A stretch of DNA of 46,773 nt from Candidatus Saccharimonadota bacterium (GCA_027371845.1 DAHXLD010000013.1:1-46773); one strand, 5' to 3'; positions 37,424 through 46,773 are shown, counted from the first letter of the stretch. The notes: a model not told the origin generated them from the sequence alone. Made by a program: numbers and translations.

Positions 37424-37440
37424 AAAAAAGGAGAATAAAT

Positions 37441-38592
37441 ATGGACATGGACGTTAAACAATTAGTTGTAGCCATTAAATCTATTGCTGAAGAAAAAAAC
37501 TTACCAGAAGAAGCTGTGAAAGAAGTTGTCGAGCAAGCGCTGGCGGCAGCCTACAGAAGAGATTACGGCGACCGAGACCAAGAAATTCGGATCCAAATGA
37601 ACTTAAATAACGGCCTAGTTGAAGCATTTATTACTAAAGATGTGGTTGACCAGGTCGAAGAAGATAAAAGTGCTTATGAAATTAGCCTTAAAGAAGCCTT
37701 AAAGATAAAAAAAGATCTTAAGGTTGGTGATCAAATTGAAGTTAAAGAAAGTATCAAAAAGTTTGGACGGGTAGCCGCTCAAACCGCTAAGCAAGTTATT
37801 TTACAAAAATTAAGGGAAGCTGAGCGAGAAATTATCTTCAGCGAATACGAAGATAAAATAGGTACAGTTGTAAATGCTAATATATCCCGAGTTGAAGGTA
37901 ATATATTAAGAGTTGATCTAGGAAAGGCTCAAGCTATTATGCCTAGAAGTGAGCAAATTCAAGGCGAACATTATTACCCCGGACAACGAGTTAAGGTCTA
38001 TTTGAAAGAAATTGAAAAAGGACTAAGAGGACCTCAAATTATTGCTAGTCGAGGAAGTACTGAATTTATTGAGAAATTATTTAGAAACGAAGTTCCCGAG
38101 ATGGAAAGTAACGCTGTTGAAATTAAAGCTATTGCTCGGGAAGGTGGAGTAAGATCTAAAATAGCTGTTAAAAGTAACGTTCAGGGTGTTGATGCAGTCG
38201 GAACCTTTGTTGGAGGCCACGGTATCAGAGTCAACGCTGTTATGAGTGAAGTCGGAGAGCAAGAAAAGATAGATATTATTATCTATAGCGAAGAACCAAA
38301 AGAATATATTACCAATGCCTTAAGTCCTACTAAAATTAATAAAGTAATTCTTGACGAATCAAATAAAAAAGCTGAGGTTCTAGTCGACGAAGACCAGTTA
38401 TCCGTAGCTATTGGTAGGGGTGGTCAAAATGTTAGATTGGCCTCAAAGTTAACAGGATATGAGATTGATGTCAAAATGGACAGCAAAGAAGAAGTTCAAG
38501 AAAAAGTTAAACCACCAAAATTAAAGAAAAAATCAGAACTAGAAAACTCTTTACTGGAAGCTATCGAAGAACACGGACAAGATAACAATTAG
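37441..38592 (+). CDS. nusA: Transcription termination/antitermination factor NusA
   Basis: 'EVVEQALAAAYRRDYG', S1/KH 'AREGGVRSKIAVKS', 'VDAVGTFVGGHGIRVNAVMSEVGEQEKIDII', 'VAIGRGGQNVRLASKLTGYEIDV'. Confidence 0.96.
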   Translation: MDMDVKQLVVAIKSIAEEKNLPEEAVKEVVEQALAAAYRRDYGDRDQEIRIQMNLNNGLVEAFITKDVVDQVEEDKSAYEISLKEALKIKKDLKVGDQIEVKESIKKFGRVAAQTAKQVILQKLREAEREIIFSEYEDKIGTVVNANISRVEGNILRVDLGKAQAIMPRSEQIQGEHYYPGQRVKVYLKEIEKGLRGPQIIASRGSTEFIEKLFRNEVPEMESNAVEIKAIAREGGVRSKIAVKSNVQGVDAVGTFVGGHGIRVNAVMSEVGEQEKIDIIIYSEEPKEYITNALSPTKINKVILDESNKKAEVLVDEDQLSVAIGRGGQNVRLASKLTGYEIDVKMDSKEEVQEKVKPPKLKKKSELENSLLEAIEEHGQDNN

Positions 38593-38615
38593 CACTCTTG
38601 ACAGCCGAGTGCCAA
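38589..38615 (+). promoter_or_regulatory. CIRCE element (HrcA operator) upstream of clpC
   Basis: TTAGCACTC(38589-38597)-N9-GAGTGCCAA(38607-38615), one mismatch to TTAGCACTC-N9-GAGTGCTAA. Confidence 0.9.
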
Positions 38616-38626
38616 GTCGGTAATAT
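38598..38626 (+). promoter_or_regulatory. Sigma70 promoter interleaved with CIRCE
   Basis: TTGACA(38598-38603)-N17-TAATAT(38621-38626); the -35 lies in the CIRCE spacer. Confidence 0.85.
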
Positions 38627-38693
38627 ATTTTATAGGATCACTATTAAAGCTTATTTAAAGATCCGGATGTATAATTAAGAATAGAGGATATAT

Positions 38694-41183
38694 ATGTTAC
38701 CAGAATCAAGTCCAGATTTTAAGGATTTTTTAGCTCATTTAACCGCTAATGCTAGAATGAGTCTTAAAGAATCTGATACGATAGCTCAAAACCTTCGTAG
38801 TGCCTATATTGGGACTGAACACTTGTTATTGGGATTATTGTCTCAAGAAACATCTACAGCCGCAAAAATTTTAAAAGACGCTGGTATAACTTTAGATAAG
38901 GCTAGATTAAATCTTAACTATGCACCTAATTCATCGGTCTTACAAATAGGAGCAAAAGGATTAAGCGCAACAGCTAAACTTACTTTAAGAACAGCTTATG
39001 ATATATCTCAAGAAGCCGATCAAGAACTTTGTGGCACCGAACATATTTTATTTAGTATTTTGTCTCAAAGAAGCTCGAGAGCTAATCAGATATTAAGAGA
39101 AATGCGCGTAGATACCGAACGACTACTCGCTGAAGTAACAAGATTTATTAATCATCAACAATATGCTTCTTCGTTTGTTGATTCAAAATTAAAAAATAAG
39201 GATCGAAGAGGGGCTAATAATGTCATTGACTTATTTGGTATCGACCTTACAAAACGAGCCAAAGAAAACAAACTTGATCCACTTATTGGAAGAGATAACG
39301 AAGTTAAGCGTTTAATTACAATATTAAATCGCCGGACGAAAAATAATCCTGTTTTAATTGGAGATCCAGGAGTTGGTAAAACAGCCATCGTTGAAGGACT
39401 AGCAGAACGTATAGTTAAGGAAGACGTTCCCGATAGTTTATTAGATAAAAAAATAATAGTTTTAGATATGGCCGCAATGATAGCAGGCACAAAATATAGA
39501 GGCGAGTTTGAGGATAGACTAAAAAAAGTTATTAATGAACTTGAAAATGATTCTAGTATTATTGGATTTATTGATGAACTCCATTTGATTGTTGGAGCTG
39601 GGTCGGCCGAAGGATCAATGGATGCGTCAAACATTTTAAAACCAGCCTTAGCAAGACGTAAAATGCAGATTATTGGAGCAACTACCGCCAGTGAATATAC
39701 AAAATACATAGAAAAGGATTCAGCTCTTGAAAGACGTTTTCAACCAATTTATGTCAACGAGCCATCTCCTCAAGAAACAATTAATATTCTAAAGGGCCTA
39801 AAGCCACACTATGAGAAATTTCATCATGTCAAAATTAGCGATGAGGTCATAGAAGATACCTATAATTTGGCTAAAAGATATGTTAGCGACAGATTTATGC
39901 CAGATAAAGCTATCGACCTCCTCGACGAAACCTGTGCCAATATTCGAATAAGCAATTCCAAAACTAATCCAGAAATTAAAAAACTTCAAAAAGAATTAAA
40001 GCTTTTAAACTTCAACATAGATGAAGCCGTTGATCGACAAGACTACGAATTAGCTGCTAAATATAAGACCGAAGCATCAAGAATTTTAGTTAATATTAAA
40101 GACCTTGAAAATAAATATAAGATTAAGGATAAGTTTATAGTTAAAAGTGAAGACGTAGCTGAGGTTATAGCCAGAATTACCGGTATTCCATTAAAAAAAG
40201 TTATAAAAAGTGAAGCTAAATATTTGCTTAATTTAGATAAAATTCTTCAAAAGAGAGTAATTGGCCAAGAAGAGGTCATTAAGGCCGTAGCTAAGGCCAT
40301 TAAAAGAAATCGCTCTGGAGTATCTTCAGGGACACGACCAATAGGCTCATTTATCTTTTTAGGTCCAACCGGTGTAGGAAAGACCGAGTTAGCTCGAATT
40401 TTAGCCAAAGAATATTTAGGTAGCGAAAATGCTTTAATCAAAATTGACATGAGTGAATTTGGAGAGAAGCACAATGTTTCCAGATTAGTCGGAGCGCCTG
40501 CTGGTTATGTCGGTTATGACGAACAAGGACAACTTACCGACAAGATCAGAAGACAACCTTACTCTTTAGTACTATTTGATGAAATCGAAAAAGCACATCC
40601 AGATACTTTTAATATTTTGCTCCAGATTCTAGAAGACGGAGTATTGACTGACGCCAAGGGACGTAAAATAGATTTTACCAACACAATTGTTATTATGACC
40701 TCAAATATTGGTGCTGAAAAACTCCAAAAGGATCAAAGCTTAGGGTTTAATTTTAGTCAGGATCAAAAGCTTGAAGAGGTTCTAAAGCAAAACGAACAAA
40801 GTGTCATCAAAGAGTTAAAACGAATGATCAGGCCTGAACTTTTAAACCGAATAGATAAAACAATTGTTTTCAATAGTTTATCTAAAAAAGATATTTTAAA
40901 AATTATCGATCTTCAGATTAACGAGCTAAACGATAGACTTGTTAAGAAACAGATTGCCGTTATTTTGGACAATAAGGCTAAAAGGTATTTACTAGAGCAT
41001 GGTTATGATATTAAAAACGGAGTTAGACCCCTTAGAAGACTAATTCAAAATACCATTGAAGACTTTGTAGCCGAGTATACGCTTAAAGATGAGTTATCGA
41101 AGGGAGATATTCTAAACGTAACCGTTCTTAAAGATAAGCTTAAATATGTCATTTCGAACGAAACTAAAACTATTAAGAAATAA
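38694..41183 (+). CDS. clpC: ATP-dependent Clp protease ATP-binding subunit ClpC
   Basis: Clp_N repeats, Walker A '[20 protein letters not shown]', UVR-like '[21 protein letters not shown]', second AAA '[22 protein letters not shown]'. Confidence 0.95.
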   Translation: MLPESSPDFKDFLAHLTANARMSLKESDTIAQNLRSAYIGTEHLLLGLLSQETSTAAKILKDAGITLDKARLNLNYAPNSSVLQIGAKGLSATAKLTLRTAYDISQEADQELCGTEHILFSILSQRSSRANQILREMRVDTERLLAEVTRFINHQQYASSFVDSKLKNKDRRGANNVIDLFGIDLTKRAKENKLDPLIGRDNEVKRLITILNRRTKNNPVLIGDPGVGKTAIVEGLAERIVKEDVPDSLLDKKIIVLDMAAMIAGTKYRGEFEDRLKKVINELENDSSIIGFIDELHLIVGAGSAEGSMDASNILKPALARRKMQIIGATTASEYTKYIEKDSALERRFQPIYVNEPSPQETINILKGLKPHYEKFHHVKISDEVIEDTYNLAKRYVSDRFMPDKAIDLLDETCANIRISNSKTNPEIKKLQKELKLLNFNIDEAVDRQDYELAAKYKTEASRILVNIKDLENKYKIKDKFIVKSEDVAEVIARITGIPLKKVIKSEAKYLLNLDKILQKRVIGQEEVIKAVAKAIKRNRSGVSSGTRPIGSFIFLGPTGVGKTELARILAKEYLGSENALIKIDMSEFGEKHNVSRLVGAPAGYVGYDEQGQLTDKIRRQPYSLVLFDEIEKAHPDTFNILLQILEDGVLTDAKGRKIDFTNTIVIMTSNIGAEKLQKDQSLGFNFSQDQKLEEVLKQNEQSVIKELKRMIRPELLNRIDKTIVFNSLSKKDILKIIDLQINELNDRLVKKQIAVILDNKAKRYLLEHGYDIKNGVRPLRRLIQNTIEDFVAEYTLKDELSKGDILNVTVLKDKLKYVISNETKTIKK

Positions 41184-41213
41184 CTAACAGTTTAATGCTA
41201 TAGTGTAGCTACA

Positions 41214-42548
41214 ATGGTCAAAAAAGATCTTAAGTACATTTGCAACAATTGTCTGGAGAAGTTTTTTACGTGGAGCGGGAAATGTCCTAATTGTGGAGAA
41301 TGGAACACTATTGAGGAAAAAATAGATCTCAATAAAAATTCTAAAATAAAGGGCAAAATAATTGAGAGTAGTAATTTATCTAAAATTGTTTTAAATAATA
41401 ATACCGATCGAATATTACTAAAAGAAAAACAAATTAATACCGTTTTTGGCGGAGGAATAGTTAAAGGTAGTGTCACGCTAGTAGCAGGAGAACCCGGTAT
41501 AGGTAAAAGCACTCTTTTACTCGGCTTAGCTGACTTAATAGAGAGTAAGTATAAGATTTTATATGTCAGCGCCGAAGAATCATTATCTCAACTGTATTTA
41601 AGGGCTAAAAGAATGAAGGTTAATAATCCTAACCTTAATTTAGCTAGCAATAATTTAACTGATGACATTACTAGTACTATCTATGAAAAGAAGTATGATT
41701 TAGTAATTGTCGATTCTATTCAAACTATTCAAATAGCCGAAATAAGCTCATCCTCTGGGAGTGTTTCACAAATAACAAATTCAACTAATGTTATTATCGA
41801 AGCGGCTAAAAAAACCGACACGTCTGTAATCTTAGTAGGACATGTTACTAAGGAAGGCAACATTGCTGGACCTAAACTCTTGGAACATCTAGTTGACGTC
41901 GTATTGCAATTTGAGGGCGATAAGTTTGGAAACTTTAAAATCTTAAAAGCTTTAAAAAATCGCTTTGGATCCGTTAATGAGGCCGCCATCTATGAAATGA
42001 GCGATATTGGACTAAAAGTTGCCCTAAACCCCTCCAAAGAGCTATTAAAGGAACGATTAATTAGTGACGGATCGATCGTCCATGCCGCCATGGAAGGTAA
42101 CCAAGCAGTTTTAGTAGAAATTCAAGCTTTAGTAAATCCTACTAAATTCGGATATCCTAAAAGAACTGCTAGCGGTTTTGATATTAATCGTCTCAATATG
42201 TTAATTGCCATTCTGGAAAGAAGAACGAAACTTAATCTATCAGATAAAGACGTCTATATTAACGTTGTCGGGGGCTTAACCTTGAAGGATCCTTCAAGTG
42301 ACCTAGCAGTATCTATGGCGATAGCTTCAGCCGCCGCCAAAAGAAAACTAAATAAAGATCTTGTTGTGATTGGCGAAATTGGATTAAGCGGCGAAATAAG
42401 GCACGTACCTTTTGTTAAAAAAAGGTTTGATGAAGCTATAAATCTAGCCTTTAAGGGTGTTATTGGGCCAAAAACTAAGGAAATAACATCAAAAGAATAT
42501 TTTTCTACCCTAGACTTAAAGACCTGTCTAAATACTTATCTTAAATAA
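41214..42548 (+). CDS. radA: DNA repair protein RadA
   Basis: C4 zinc finger 'YICNNCLEKFFTWSGKCPNCGEWNTI', Walker A 'GEPGIGKSTLLLGLA', KNRFG motif, Lon-like C-terminus. Confidence 0.96.
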   Translation: MVKKDLKYICNNCLEKFFTWSGKCPNCGEWNTIEEKIDLNKNSKIKGKIIESSNLSKIVLNNNTDRILLKEKQINTVFGGGIVKGSVTLVAGEPGIGKSTLLLGLADLIESKYKILYVSAEESLSQLYLRAKRMKVNNPNLNLASNNLTDDITSTIYEKKYDLVIVDSIQTIQIAEISSSSGSVSQITNSTNVIIEAAKKTDTSVILVGHVTKEGNIAGPKLLEHLVDVVLQFEGDKFGNFKILKALKNRFGSVNEAAIYEMSDIGLKVALNPSKELLKERLISDGSIVHAAMEGNQAVLVEIQALVNPTKFGYPKRTASGFDINRLNMLIAILERRTKLNLSDKDVYINVVGGLTLKDPSSDLAVSMAIASAAAKRKLNKDLVVIGEIGLSGEIRHVPFVKKRFDEAINLAFKGVIGPKTKEITSKEYFSTLDLKTCLNTYLK

Positions 42549-42552
42549 ATAT

Positions 42553-45500
42553 TTATTTTTTCTTATAAGGAGTAGTTACACTACTGTTTAAACTGTAGCC
42601 GTCACCATCGGTCAGAACTATTGAAAGACCGGAAGGAATAACTGAGTTAGCGGTACAGGTTGTTTGTTGCGAAGAACAGTCAACACCGTTTACGTTTACG
42701 TTGTAGGTCGGCATACCACCAGTCCAACTGAATACATCAAATCCTGATGAATTTTTAGTGACACTTAAATTAGATAGAGCTGCTGCATAGGTAACGTTAG
42801 TTGAGTTACTAGAGGAATAAAGAACGCTATCGACAACCGTTGCAGTAATGCTTCCGGATCCGTTACTAGTAGGCAAATATTTAAAATTGTAATTAAAATT
42901 CTGACTACTAGACGTTGGAATTTGAATAGTTTTTATTGTATTACCGTTTAGAGTTATGTTTATTGTACCTGCTGGAGCAGTCGTATAACTACCTCCCGAA
43001 AGCGGATGTGTCCCAGCTGTGGCTGCTACTGTAATAGTACAGGATGTATCGCATTGGTTATTACTAGTGCTACTAGGACTTCCAGGCCCTGGGTTTTGAC
43101 TGACCGTAACTGTTACAGACGGTGGAGTATCATTACAGTTATGAACATTATCAGTTTGAGTTGTAGCTATTGACTTACCACCACCCTGTTTAGCCTCAAG
43201 ATTTTGTTCATTGCCTACGAATGTTGGATAAAAAATATCAGCTGAAAAAGAGCTATCATTAGCTCCGCCAACTACTTGTTTAGCTAAGCTTGGGGTACAG
43301 CTTGTTGCAAGTAAGCCCGATACTTTATCTATAGTTTCGGATGTTGATCCGCCGTTCTTGCCGGAATACCATGATGGGAATATTTCGTCAGTAGGTCCAG
43401 GTTCCTGATCTCCGAAATCAATATGAGTTCTTTGAACAAAGCCAGGTAATACTTTTATGTCTGAAGGTTGCGTCCAATTGACAGGTTTCATATTTAGGGA
43501 GTCAAGGGCTTGAGTCATCCAGGTTCTAGTTAATGGCTCTGTTAAATATTCCATTTGCCCGGCCGTAAGAGCCCGATTACGCGTATGATAACCAACCCAG
43601 CTAACTATTGCATATTGAGTTGTCCAGGCCGTCATAAGACCATCAAAGTTGTAGTTGGTCGTACCGGTCTTAACAGCAATATCCCATCCATTATAATGCT
43701 GGAACTTATATCCACCGGCAGATAATGGAGTACAATAAGTGGCTGTACAATTTCCGGGCAAATAAGATGCTCTAGGATCAGATAAGATGTTATCTATAAT
43801 ATAGGCGGCGTCAGGCCTAATAACCTGAACTGGTTTTGGTTGAGTCCATTTGTATAAAGTTTTACCGCTGGCGTCTTGAACACTTAAAATATAGGTTTGT
43901 GGTAGAGTTTGGCCTAGTCTTGCTAAACTAGCGTCGGCGTTGACTTGTTGATCGATATGAATATAAGCACCATCTCCGATTCCGGCTGAAGCATAACATT
44001 GAGATTGTTGATTAGGGCCAGCCGTTTCAACATTAACGTTAGGCTGATAACAATTATAGGCATCTTTAGCATCCATCATGGCGTTAAAGGTGCTAATAAA
44101 TTTATCAATTGAAGTTAAGTGACCATTGGAATTATCATTTGGTACTTCTGATAAAACCGCTTTAATAGCAGGGACATTTCTTGATCCAGCCAAGGCGTAT
44201 CTTACCGTTTCTGGACCAGGATATTTAAAGTCATAATCCTCTAAACAATTTCCACCGTTGGCTGGTAAAGCATGATTAGTACATGGATAATAGCTCATAA
44301 TTGGCTGTTGGACGTCATATAAAACCGAGCCTGCACCAACATCGGTATTATTATTAATTAATGTTCCATAAACAATCGGCTTAACACTAGAACCTGGTGA
44401 AATATTGATGTTAGCGTAATTTATCTGACCATAGCTAGGATTATTAAAGTTAACCCCTCCAACTAAGGCAACCATTTGGCCCGTTTTAACATCTTCAGCG
44501 GCCATAGCTTCTTCGTCTCCCAAGTCTCTTACAACGTTCCGATAATTATTAGCAACGTCTTGTTCAGCGTAACTTTGAAGTTGAAGGTTAAGAGTTGTTA
44601 TAACCTTTAATCCTCCTCGACTTACTACTTGACTACCTAATTGATTTTCAAGTTGTTGTTTAGCTACCAGAACAAAGTAAGGCGCCTTAATGTTGGTATA
44701 TTTACCCTGCATAGGCTGAATCTCACTTAGAATGTCAACTTTCATAGCGGCTTGAGCTTGAGATTCGGTAATATAATGTTGTTGAACCATCATTTTATAA
44801 ATGTATTGCATTCTGCCAATTAGAGCCTGGGAACTAAAGGTATTACCGGCAGCAGGGTTGAATTGAGTTGAACCATAAGGAGAATAATAACTTGGGCTTT
44901 CGGGTATAGCTGACAGCATGACAGCTTGAGGTAGAGTTAATTGGGAAGCATTTACCCTAAAGTAATCCTCAGCAGCAGCTTGAACGCCGTAATCGACACC
45001 TCCGTACGGAGCAATGTTTAAATAACCGGTTAAAATTTGATCTTTAGTGTATTCTCGTCCAACCTCAACCGCTAAAATTAATTCTTTAATTTTACGAGTA
45101 ATAGTTCTATTATCAGTCCAATTTTCATTCAACTTTACGACCTGTTGAGTAATAGTTGAGCCTCCTTCAAGAACACCATTTTGGTGAAACAAATCGTGAA
45201 ATGCAGCCCTAAAAATACTTCTTATGTCAAAAGCCCCTTCTTTATAAAAGTTCTTATCTTCAATGGCAACAGTGGCCTCTTTCATGTAAGGAGATATTTG
45301 ATTACTTTGTACTGGAACTCTTTTAATACCACTATAATCCTGGAACAAAAGTACTTTCCCGGTTCTGTCATAATAGGAGACGCTTCCTCCCAGATTATCT
45401 CCAGCTATATCCTTAAGCTGGGGTAAGTCTTTTCGAAAGTAGGCAAATAAACCGATAGTTAATATGAAGCCCACTACAATCGCTATCCCAACGACTCTTA

Positions 45501-45741
45501 GCCCCATAATTAAACCTTCACGACTAAACCAATAATGATACAAATGTGAGGGCTTAAGTCGATATAAAATTCTTTTGTATTTTTCTTTTGGCAGAGTACT
45601 TAAATAAAGGGCTTTTTTAGCAGCCTGTTCAGCTTTACGAGATTTCTTACGATCTGATAAGGATTGATTTATTCTTAATGAGTTATTTCTTGATCTAGGT
45701 AAGTGGCTTGTTTTTCGACCCCGTGAGTTAAATTGAACCAT
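42553..45741 (-). CDS. Bifunctional penicillin-binding protein 1A (GT51 + transpeptidase) with C-terminal Ig-like extension
   Basis: GT51 'AIEDKNFYKEGAFDIRSIFRAA...GGSTITQQVVKLN'; transpeptidase SPGSSVKP, SRN, KTGTT; about 200 aa Ser/Thr/Asn-rich C-terminus with CDTSC and other Cys. Confidence 0.95.
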   Translation of the reverse strand: MVQFNSRGRKTSHLPRSRNNSLRINQSLSDRKKSRKAEQAAKKALYLSTLPKEKYKRILYRLKPSHLYHYWFSREGLIMGLRVVGIAIVVGFILTIGLFAYFRKDLPQLKDIAGDNLGGSVSYYDRTGKVLLFQDYSGIKRVPVQSNQISPYMKEATVAIEDKNFYKEGAFDIRSIFRAAFHDLFHQNGVLEGGSTITQQVVKLNENWTDNRTITRKIKELILAVEVGREYTKDQILTGYLNIAPYGGVDYGVQAAAEDYFRVNASQLTLPQAVMLSAIPESPSYYSPYGSTQFNPAAGNTFSSQALIGRMQYIYKMMVQQHYITESQAQAAMKVDILSEIQPMQGKYTNIKAPYFVLVAKQQLENQLGSQVVSRGGLKVITTLNLQLQSYAEQDVANNYRNVVRDLGDEEAMAAEDVKTGQMVALVGGVNFNNPSYGQINYANINISPGSSVKPIVYGTLINNNTDVGAGSVLYDVQQPIMSYYPCTNHALPANGGNCLEDYDFKYPGPETVRYALAGSRNVPAIKAVLSEVPNDNSNGHLTSIDKFISTFNAMMDAKDAYNCYQPNVNVETAGPNQQSQCYASAGIGDGAYIHIDQQVNADASLARLGQTLPQTYILSVQDASGKTLYKWTQPKPVQVIRPDAAYIIDNILSDPRASYLPGNCTATYCTPLSAGGYKFQHYNGWDIAVKTGTTNYNFDGLMTAWTTQYAIVSWVGYHTRNRALTAGQMEYLTEPLTRTWMTQALDSLNMKPVNWTQPSDIKVLPGFVQRTHIDFGDQEPGPTDEIFPSWYSGKNGGSTSETIDKVSGLLATSCTPSLAKQVVGGANDSSFSADIFYPTFVGNEQNLEAKQGGGKSIATTQTDNVHNCNDTPPSVTVTVSQNPGPGSPSSTSNNQCDTSCTITVAATAGTHPLSGGSYTTAPAGTINITLNGNTIKTIQIPTSSSQNFNYNFKYLPTSNGSGSITATVVDSVLYSSSNSTNVTYAAALSNLSVTKNSSGFDVFSWTGGMPTYNVNVNGVDCSSQQTTCTANSVIPSGLSIVLTDGDGYSLNSSVTTPYKKK

Positions 45742-45883
45742 AATTGTTTGATCTACCCTCTTATAATGATTAAGATTATTATATCAAATATAAAATAAAA
45801 GTATTAAATTTTTTAATAATTTAAGAGTTGTTATTTATAATTAAGATATTAAACATAAATTTTAGTATAATATGGCTTAGATT

Positions 45884-46773
45884 ATGGGACTATTAGAAGA
45901 ACTTAAATACCGGGAATTAATTTATCAAACAACTTTTAAAGATTTAAATGTTATTGATAACAATAAATTTACGATCTATTTAGGAGTTGACCCAAGCGCT
46001 GATTCGATGACAATAGGCAATCTAGCGGCCATATTTTTAGTTAAGCATTTTCAAAATTATGGCCATAAGATTTTCTTACTAATTGGGGGAGCTAGTGGAC
46101 AAATAGGAGATCCTGATGGCAAAAAACAAGAACGTGACTTAATCGATCCAGAGATTATAAAGAATAATATTAAGTTAATCTCAAATCAATTTAAAAAACT
46201 TTTAAATAAAGATAATTTAACCATTGTTAATAATAATGACTGGATTAAGAATTTAGGGTACTTAGATTTTTTAAGAGATATTGGTAAGCATGTTCCTCTT
46301 AGACAAATGGTTGGTCGAGATTTTGTTCAATCTCGAATATCCGAAGAAGGAAACGGTATTAGTTATGCTGAATTTAGTTATAGCTTAATCCAAGGATATG
46401 ACTTCTACTATTTATTTCAAAAATATGGCGTAAATTTACAGCTTTGCGGAGCTGATCAATGGGGTAATTGCTTAACTGGAGTAGATCTAATACGAAGAAA
46501 ACTTCAAAAAGAAGTCAATGTCTTATCATTACCTTTAATTGTTAATAAAAATACTGGATTAAAATTTGGTAAGACAGAAAGCGGAGCTATTTGGCTAGAC
46601 CCTAATAAAACTACTCCAACAAGTTTTTATCAATTCTTTGTTAATCTTGAAGATCAATCCTTAGAATATTTCTTAAAAGTCTATACCTTACTAAGCCAAG
46701 AAGATATTGAAAAGGTTTTAAAACAACATCACAAGAATCCTAATCTTAGGATAGGTCAAACGACCTTAGCCTT
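45884..46773 (+). CDS. tyrS: Tyrosine--tRNA ligase (truncated by window end)
   Basis: Not in ORF track (no stop). Hand translation MGLLEELKYRELIYQTTF...YLGVDPSADSMTIGNLAAIFLVKHFQNYGHKIFLLIGGASGQIGDPDGK...QLCGADQWGNCLTGVDLIRR...LKFGKTESGAIWLD. Confidence 0.95.
   Translation, partial: MGLLEELKYRELIYQTTFKDLNVIDNNKFTIYLGVDPSADSMTIGNLAAIFLVKHFQNYGHKIFLLIGGASGQIGDPDGKKQERDLIDPEIIKNNIKLISNQFKKLLNKDNLTIVNNNDWIKNLGYLDFLRDIGKHVPLRQMVGRDFVQSRISEEGNGISYAEFSYSLIQGYDFYYLFQKYGVNLQLCGADQWGNCLTGVDLIRRKLQKEVNVLSLPLIVNKNTGLKFGKTESGAIWLDPNKTTPTSFYQFFVNLEDQSLEYFLKVYTLLSQEDIEKVLKQHHKNPNLRIGQTTLA

Noticed and set aside
39155-39709. 184-aa antisense ORF within clpC
   Set aside because: Fully opposite ClpC Walker/AAA coding region; Ser/Ile/Leu-rich shadow ORF.
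41198-41512. 104-aa minus-strand ORF at radA start
   Set aside because: Antisense to the conserved RadA zinc finger and Walker A.
45742-45883. Possible operator in the PBP1A/tyrS divergent region
   Set aside because: Only AT-rich runs and -10-like boxes; no convincing symmetric motif above AT background.
1-46773. UGA recoding (Gracilibacteria/Absconditabacteria-type code 25)
   Set aside because: UGA ends rpe, gatA, uvrB and pepN at sensible C-termini and no conserved frame needs UGA read-through.
1-46773. CRISPR array, IS elements, prophage, tRNA/rRNA genes
   Set aside because: No regularly spaced repeats, transposase/integrase/phage-like proteins or tRNA/rRNA signatures noticed; a scan with tRNAscan-SE/Infernal could still find small RNAs.

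Overview
This AT-rich, gene-dense 46.8 kb chromosomal window carries core genes. Its compact operons, minimal gene set, split transketolase, GatCAB, single-subunit PBP and T4P ATPase fit a CPR/Patescibacteria genome, probably Saccharibacteria-like (taxonomy is inference). TGA is used as a stop, so genetic code 11 applies. I saw no tRNA/rRNA genes, CRISPR arrays, transposases or prophage. Main modules: pheS-HIT-pheT-NUDIX; FKBP; glutaredoxin(NrdH-like)-trxB; ppa; a gap-rpiB-rpe-tktN-tktC-fba-pfkB sugar-phosphate operon; uvrB; a two-gene minus-strand cassette (alpha/beta hydrolase plus a LeuA-like protein without its catalytic residues); gatC-gatA-(TM protein)-gatB; galU; dnaE; trmH/pilB divergon; rplS-rnhB; pepN; nusA; clpC; radA; PBP1A; truncated tyrS. 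Most interesting signals: (1) a LeuA/DRE-TIM pseudoenzyme; (2) tandem NrdR-like boxes 32 bp apart upstream of glutaredoxin-trxB; (3) a near-perfect CIRCE element enclosing a sigma70 promoter and overlapping the nusA stop codon, upstream of clpC; (4) a systematic set of apparently leaderless genes with a -10 box 6-10 nt before the start codon; (5) a symmetric -10 that appears to drive trmH and pilB divergently; (6) an intrinsic-terminator-like hairpin in the nusA leader; (7) HIT and NUDIX hydrolases interleaved with the PheRS genes. All calls are by eye and no searches were run.
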